Positions 60,198 through 64,000 of a DNA stretch of 64,000 nucleotides are shown here, in pieces (the first letter of the stretch is position 1; each line of letters opens with the position of its first letter). A program made the position numbers and the translations under genes. This DNA comes from Deltaproteobacteria bacterium (GTDB taxonomy: Bacteria > Myxococcota > JACRCW01), in assembly GCA_016218805.1 (NCBI GenBank), contig JACRCW010000044.1:1-64000 (forward strand), read 5' to 3'. The notes beneath the pieces were generated by a model. It saw nothing but the letters and a program-made list of their open reading frames with translations, searched no databases and had not been told where the DNA came from.

Positions 60198-60373
60198 GGC
60201 TGGACACCTCAGGCTCCGGGAGCCAGGGCGCTCCAACCCCGGGATGAGCGCACCACAGCCACGCCTTTGGCTGTCCCCTTGAGGCGCCACGCCCGGTGGG
60301 CTAAGCCGCGCGGCCTCACAACGCGATCACCGCGCGGGCGCCAGCGCCCCGCCACAACGACGGGAAGAAGAAA

Positions 60374-60655
60374 ATGTCGGACAACAAAACGCACAAGCAC
60401 ACCCGCGGCGCCGCCAAGGCCGCACGCAAGGACCGCAAGTGCTCCGTGGAGGGGTGCAAGAACCCCTACCGTGCCAAGGGCTACTGCAACGGCCACTACG
60501 CGCACTGGCGCGCCGGCGAGTACGGCAAGGCCCGCTTCAACACCTGCTCCAAGCCGGACTGCAAGAAGCCGGTGAGCCTCAAGGGCCTGTGCGCCACCCA
60601 CCACAAGGAGTGGTGGACCGCGCGGCACCCGGAAGCCGCCGAAAAGAAGGCCTGA
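60374..60655 (+). CDS. small basic Cys-rich protein with two finger-like repeats
   Basis: A 93-residue Lys/Arg-rich protein with a duplicated unit. The first is CSVEGCKNPYRAKGYCNGHYAHW (residues 23-45) and the second CSKPDCKKPVSLKGLCATHHKEW (about 58-80). Each has three Cys and a His in the order C-x4-C-x9-C-x2-H, so each could bind one zinc. The ends are highly basic, suggesting nucleic-acid binding. Short proteins of this kind are seen in myxobacteria, but the role is unknown to me. A GGGAAGAAG run lies before the ATG at 60374. Confidence 0.75.
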   Translation: MSDNKTHKHTRGAAKAARKDRKCSVEGCKNPYRAKGYCNGHYAHWRAGEYGKARFNTCSKPDCKKPVSLKGLCATHHKEWWTARHPEAAEKKA

Positions 60656-60740
60656 CACCGGGCGTTTCCCCACAGCATGATCCGCTGCCCGTCCTGCGCC
60701 CACTGCGCGGGGCGGGCGGTCGTCCGGACGAGGCAGGCAC

Positions 60741-61319
60741 GTGTCGACACCGTCATTCCAGGACTTTGCCCGGCGCTACCAGGAGACCTTTGCCCGCGCG
60801 GTGGCGGGCTGGGACCTGGCGGCGCTGGAGCGCGTGGCTGAGGTGCTGCGGCGCGCGCGCGACGATGGGCGCACCGTGCTGGTGGCCGGCAACGGCGGGA
60901 GCGCCGCCATCTGCAACCACCTGGAGTGTGACGCCACCAAGGGCACGCACCACCCCGGCTGCGCGCCGCTGAACACCCGCTCGCTGTCCGCCAATCCTTC
61001 GGTGCTGACCGCGCTCGGCAATGACATCGGTTTTGACGTCGTGTTTGAGCGTCAGGTGGAATACTACGCGCGCCCCGCTGACGTGCTGATGCTGATTTCC
61101 TCGTCGGGGAATTCGCCCAACGTGGTGCGTGCGTGTGAGGCGGCCAAGGGCCGCGGCATGATCACCGTGGGGTTTGTGGGCTTTTCCGGCGGGCGGCTCA
61201 AGGACCTGTGTGACCACGTGCTCCACATCCCGTTTGACAACTACGGCATCAGCGAAGACATGCACCAGGCGTCCATGCACGTCATCACGCAGTGGCTCAA
61301 CCTGGTGTTCCGGCCCTGA
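60741..61319 (+). CDS. SIS-domain sugar-phosphate isomerase, GmhA-like
   Basis: A 192-residue SIS protein similar to phosphoheptose isomerase. AGNGGSAAICNHLECD holds the substrate loop, and MLISSSGNSPNVVRACEAAKGRGM the second. In GmhA zinc is held by His, Glu, Gln and His. Here His60, Asp64, Glu172 and His180 occupy those spacings, so two ligands differ and the substrate may not be sedoheptulose 7-phosphate. It starts at GTG 60741. Its product could feed ADP-heptose or polysaccharide synthesis, but no other such gene is near. It is followed 20 bases later by a TPR gene. Confidence 0.7.
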   Translation: MSTPSFQDFARRYQETFARAVAGWDLAALERVAEVLRRARDDGRTVLVAGNGGSAAICNHLECDATKGTHHPGCAPLNTRSLSANPSVLTALGNDIGFDVVFERQVEYYARPADVLMLISSSGNSPNVVRACEAAKGRGMITVGFVGFSGGRLKDLCDHVLHIPFDNYGISEDMHQASMHVITQWLNLVFRP

Positions 61320-61339
61320 CCAACGGAGGGAGGCGTTCC

Positions 61340-62350
61340 ATGGCGCAGTTTGAGGAAGTGGAGGAAGGGCAGGCCCCCAAGAAGAGCAAGACGCCGCTCA
61401 TCATTGGCGGGGTGGTGGCGGTGGCGGCGGTGGCGGGGTTTCTGGCCACGCGCGGGTCCGGGGCCATGTCCGCGGAGGAGAAGGCGGCGTTCCAGGAAGC
61501 GCAGGACGTGCTGCGGCTGGATGACTACAACCGCTACGGCGAAGGCGAGAAGAAGCTGCTGGCGGTCCTGCAGAAGCACCCCGACCACGTGGAGCCCACC
61601 GTGTGGCTCATCCAGTTGTACTGCGCCTGGGGCGAAGAGCTGGACGCCGAGGCGGACACCTTCCGCATGGCCGCGCAGTCCAAGCTCAAGGAGATTGGTG
61701 ACCTCAAGAAGATCACCGAGACCTCCAAGAGCAAGAGCGCGCGCGAGAAGGCCAAGACGCAATACGAGGCGGCCAAGAAGGAGCTGGATGAGCTGCAGAA
61801 CGCGGCCAACATCCGCAACAAGAGCAGCGTGGAGAAGCTCAAGGCCGCCAAGGACTGGGTGAAGGTGGCCTCCGCCACGGACTATTCGGACGCCGCGCTG
61901 CACCGCGCCATGGCGGACTACGGGCGCATCACCGGCAAGTGGGGCGAGGCGGAGACGCAGCTGCAGTACGTGCAGAAGCTCAAGCCGGACAGCGCGGGGC
62001 TGCGGTTCGTCAAGGGCGTCATTGCCCTGCAGCGTGACCAGAAGCCCGACGACGCGGTGGCGCTGTACGACGAGGCGTTGAAGATTGACCCCAAGTTTGT
62101 CAAGGCGAAGTACTTCAAGGGTCTGGCGCTGGCCAAGAAGGGCGACAACGACAAGGCCGCCGCCACGATGAAGGAAGTGCTGGTGGAGAGCCCGGGGCAC
62201 ACTGGCGCCAAGGCGTTCCTGGGCCTGGTGGGCACGCTGGCGCAGGCGCGCAAGGTGGCGGAGGAAGCGGCCAAGGCCGGCACCGCGGATGAACAGGTGG
62301 CCGCCGGCGACGAGGCCGAGCCCGCCAAGCCCGCGCAGCCCGCCAAGTAG
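61340..62350 (+). CDS. membrane-anchored TPR protein
   Basis: A 336-residue protein with one N-terminal membrane helix (PLIIGGVVAVAAVAGFLA, about residues 19-37). A largely helical region follows with a long charged coiled-coil segment (DLKKITETSKSKSAREKAKTQYEAAKKELDELQNAANIRNKSSVEKLKAA). TPR-like units come at about 195-300 (WGEAETQLQYVQKLKPDSAGLRFVKGVIALQR, PDDAVALYDEALKIDPKFVKAKYFKGLALAKKG). The end is Ala/Glu/Pro-rich. GGAGGGAGG lies six bases before the ATG. Probably a scaffold at the membrane; no enzymatic motif. It converges on the oxidoreductase gene. Confidence 0.75.
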   Translation: MAQFEEVEEGQAPKKSKTPLIIGGVVAVAAVAGFLATRGSGAMSAEEKAAFQEAQDVLRLDDYNRYGEGEKKLLAVLQKHPDHVEPTVWLIQLYCAWGEELDAEADTFRMAAQSKLKEIGDLKKITETSKSKSAREKAKTQYEAAKKELDELQNAANIRNKSSVEKLKAAKDWVKVASATDYSDAALHRAMADYGRITGKWGEAETQLQYVQKLKPDSAGLRFVKGVIALQRDQKPDDAVALYDEALKIDPKFVKAKYFKGLALAKKGDNDKAAATMKEVLVESPGHTGAKAFLGLVGTLAQARKVAEEAAKAGTADEQVAAGDEAEPAKPAQPAK

Positions 62351-62362
62351 ACGCCCGCTGAT

Positions 62363-63802
62363 TCACAAGTCCCGGCGGGACATTGCCTCCACCACGCAGT
62401 CCGCGACGTTCAGCGCCAGGGCCATCACGGTCAGCGTGGGCGGGCGGTCCAGCGCCGTGGGCAGCAGCGACGCGTCCGCCACGTACAGCCCGGTGACCCC
62501 GCGCACCGCCCCGGTGACGTCGGTGACGGACGTCTTTGCGGAGCGGCCCATGCGGCACCCGCCCGCTTCATGACCGGCGCCGCCGCCCGCCAACGGCACC
62601 TGCAGCGGCACGGCGCGGCTCCCCGGCACCGCCAGCACATCCGCCACCGACACGACTGCCTGCTCCATGTCCTGCACCATGGCGGCCTCGTCGTCACCCC
62701 AGGCAAAGTGGATGACCGGCAGCGGCCGCCCCAACGCGTCTGCCCGTGCGGGGTCCACCGTGGCCCACCGCTGCGGGTTGGGCCCGGATTCACCCATGGC
62801 GTGGATGACCAGGTGCGACATCCCGGCCGCGTCCGCGCGGTCCACGCCCAGCGAGGCCAGCGTGTCGTCCGGCAGCGTGTCCGTGGCAACCGGGCCGCGC
62901 ACCTCAATGGTGAAACCGCCGCGGTAGGACCGCCGGGTCCCACGTCCCGCGTTGACAAACCGCGCCACCGTGCACGCGCGCTCCGTGGGCGCCAGCGTGC
63001 CGGGCCGCGGCGCGGGACGCGGCAGCAGCACCACGTGACCAATGAGGACGTGGTCCGTCAGCCCCTTGCCAATGAGCTGCGGGTTGCGGCCCAGTCCGCC
63101 CGGCGCCGAAGCGAGCAGCAACCGCACGGTCTCCACCGGGGAGGCGCACAGCACCACGGCGCGCGCGGGAAGCTCATGCGTGGTTCGCGTGGTGACGTCC
63201 ACGTATGCCACACCGCAGGCGCGGCCCCTGCGGTCCAGCAGCACGCGGGAGACGGCGGCGTCAGGCTGCAGCGGCACGTGGCGTGTGCGGTCCAGCGAGA
63301 CGTACGCCCGGCAGCCGCACGGTCCCACCGCGGCGCGCTTGGGGAGCACGGGCACGCCCAGGTCACGCGGGACGGCGTCAAATGGGGGTTCAATGGGGAC
63401 TTCGCGCAGGCCCAGCAGCGTCTCCACGCGGTGGTAGTGCTTGTCCAGTTCCCCCACGGCAAACGGGAACGGCACGCCAAACGCCCGCGCGTCCCAGTGG
63501 TTGTGTGCGTCCATGCGCAGGCACCACCCGCCCCACACCAGCGTCCGCCCGCCCGCCGCGCGCACGCGCTGCCAGTCGTACGGCGTACCCTCGCCGTGCC
63601 ACGCCCAGTCCGGTGACGTCGTGGGCAGCACGGGCGCAATCAGCTTCTCGTACTTGTCACGGTCACAGGAGGGGAGCTTGTCACGCACCAGCGGACCGCA
63701 TTCCAGCACAAGGACGGACAGCCCGGCGTCCAACAGGCGGGAGGCCACCAGCATGCCGGAGGCGCCGCTGCCCACCACCACCGCGTCCAGGACATCCGCC
63801 AC
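62363..63802 (-). CDS. GMC-type FAD oxidoreductase
   Basis: A 479-residue flavoprotein of the GMC family. The N-terminal Rossmann fold has VVVGSGASGMLVASRLLDAGLSVLVLECG (GxGxxG and the acidic FAD ribose-binding Glu). GGRTLVWGGWCLRMD is the GMC signature, and CASPVETVRLLLAS the second FAD segment. HEAGGCRMG and GLYVADASLLPTALDRPPTLTVMALALNVAD are the C-terminal GMC motifs. It oxidises a primary alcohol or a sugar; the substrate is unknown. The start is GTG at 63802. No cytochrome partner is in the window. Confidence 0.88.
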   Translation of the reverse strand: MADVLDAVVVGSGASGMLVASRLLDAGLSVLVLECGPLVRDKLPSCDRDKYEKLIAPVLPTTSPDWAWHGEGTPYDWQRVRAAGGRTLVWGGWCLRMDAHNHWDARAFGVPFPFAVGELDKHYHRVETLLGLREVPIEPPFDAVPRDLGVPVLPKRAAVGPCGCRAYVSLDRTRHVPLQPDAAVSRVLLDRRGRACGVAYVDVTTRTTHELPARAVVLCASPVETVRLLLASAPGGLGRNPQLIGKGLTDHVLIGHVVLLPRPAPRPGTLAPTERACTVARFVNAGRGTRRSYRGGFTIEVRGPVATDTLPDDTLASLGVDRADAAGMSHLVIHAMGESGPNPQRWATVDPARADALGRPLPVIHFAWGDDEAAMVQDMEQAVVSVADVLAVPGSRAVPLQVPLAGGGAGHEAGGCRMGRSAKTSVTDVTGAVRGVTGLYVADASLLPTALDRPPTLTVMALALNVADCVVEAMSRRDL

Positions 63803-63820
63803 GCGTGTTCCACTACCACG

Positions 63821-64000
63821 TCAGCGCGGCGCCGCGGCCTGCCCCGCGGACCTGGCCGCCAGCCCCGCCAGCACCAGCAGCACGCCGATCGTCGTCGTGA
63901 CGCCCAGCGTTTCCCCTCCCACCGCCACGCCCGTCAGCACCGCCACCGCCGCGGTCACAAACTGCAGGTATGCCAGCCCGCTGACGCTGTAGCGCCGCAG
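63821..64000 (-). CDS. EamA/DMT transporter, C-terminal part (cut by window end)
   Basis: The last 59 residues of a protein that continues past the right edge. GLAYLQFVTAAVAVLTGVAVGGETLGVTTTIGVLLVLAGLAA is the usual last two helices of an EamA/drug-metabolite transporter, with the GE and following GxxLILAG-like pattern. The stop is at 63821. It is 18 bases upstream of the GMC oxidoreductase start and reads the same way, so they may be co-transcribed. Confidence 0.75.
   Translation of the reverse strand: MRRYSVSGLAYLQFVTAAVAVLTGVAVGGETLGVTTTIGVLLVLAGLAARSAGQAAAPR

Noticed and set aside
60209..60703. 164-residue hydrophobic minus-strand frame
   Set aside because: It is antisense to the Cys-rich small protein, which has clear duplicated motifs and a ribosome binding site.

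Overview
The window is about 70% GC, tightly packed, and reads as the chromosome of a member of the Myxococcota. Several things point that way. There is a globin-coupled histidine kinase with a two-receiver partner of the type studied in Anaeromyxobacter. There are many large secreted or lipid-anchored proteins, possible sigma-54 promoters, a MYXO-CTERM-like tail, HDOD proteins and CheW-like proteins. No rRNA, CRISPR array, prophage or plasmid function was seen. The only clearly mobile item is a REP-associated transposase (RAYT) flanked by inverted REP hairpins.

Layout. 0.4-4.4 kb: a small membrane protein, then a three-gene signalling operon (haem-globin histidine kinase, double-receiver regulator, receiver-PAS-kinase). 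4.4-7.2 kb: an archaemetzincin and an FG-GAP/ASPIC lipoprotein. 7.3-11.1 kb: nuoL and nuoM without the rest of the complex I operon. 11.2-15.5 kb: a Uma2 nuclease-like protein, a membrane protein overlapping methylmalonyl-CoA epimerase, a conserved small protein and a RadD-like helicase. 15.6-20.5 kb: a class I glutamine amidotransferase-type hydrolase translationally coupled to a seven-repeat PPC lipoprotein and another lipoprotein. 20.6-23.0 kb: cysS, palindromic repeats and a second Uma2 protein.

23.4-33.4 kb: a 10-kb operon of an outer-membrane beta-barrel and two giant Met-zincin lipoproteins, closed by a strong bidirectional terminator. 33.5-38.8 kb: secreted or lipid-anchored proteins, including one apparently split by a frameshift. 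38.8-42.4 kb: tRNA-Pro(UGG), then ykgJ-type, rdgB and rph genes in overlapping order, and divergently a zinc-ribbon protein and comF. 42.46-42.72 kb: twelve 22-bp tandem repeats between convergent genes. 42.8-46.5 kb: mutY with two CheW-like genes and a lipoprotein. 46.6-50.0 kb: convergent HDOD and HDOD-GGDEF genes and an unknown protein. 50.2-55.0 kb: a Big_2/DUF1554 lipoprotein, a TPR/cyclic-nucleotide-binding-domain protein and a STAS-like protein. 55.1-59.5 kb: split transketolase followed by mreB, mreC and mreD. 59.5-64.0 kb: RAYT with REPs, a small Cys-rich protein, a GmhA-like isomerase, a TPR protein, a GMC-type oxidoreductase and the C-terminus of an EamA transporter.

How the genes work together. 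The clearest functional units are the haem-based phosphorelay, the secreted metzincin operon, the nucleotide-quality cluster (RNase PH, XTP/dITP pyrophosphatase) and the cell-shape operon fed by central sugar metabolism. The most unusual items are the metzincin operon, the third kinase attached to the globin-kinase pair, the isolated nuoLM pair, the 22-bp array with linked variants, and the RAYT whose reading frame runs through its own REP and stops on the transketolase start codon. All gene starts and families were judged by eye from the sequence; no database search was possible.
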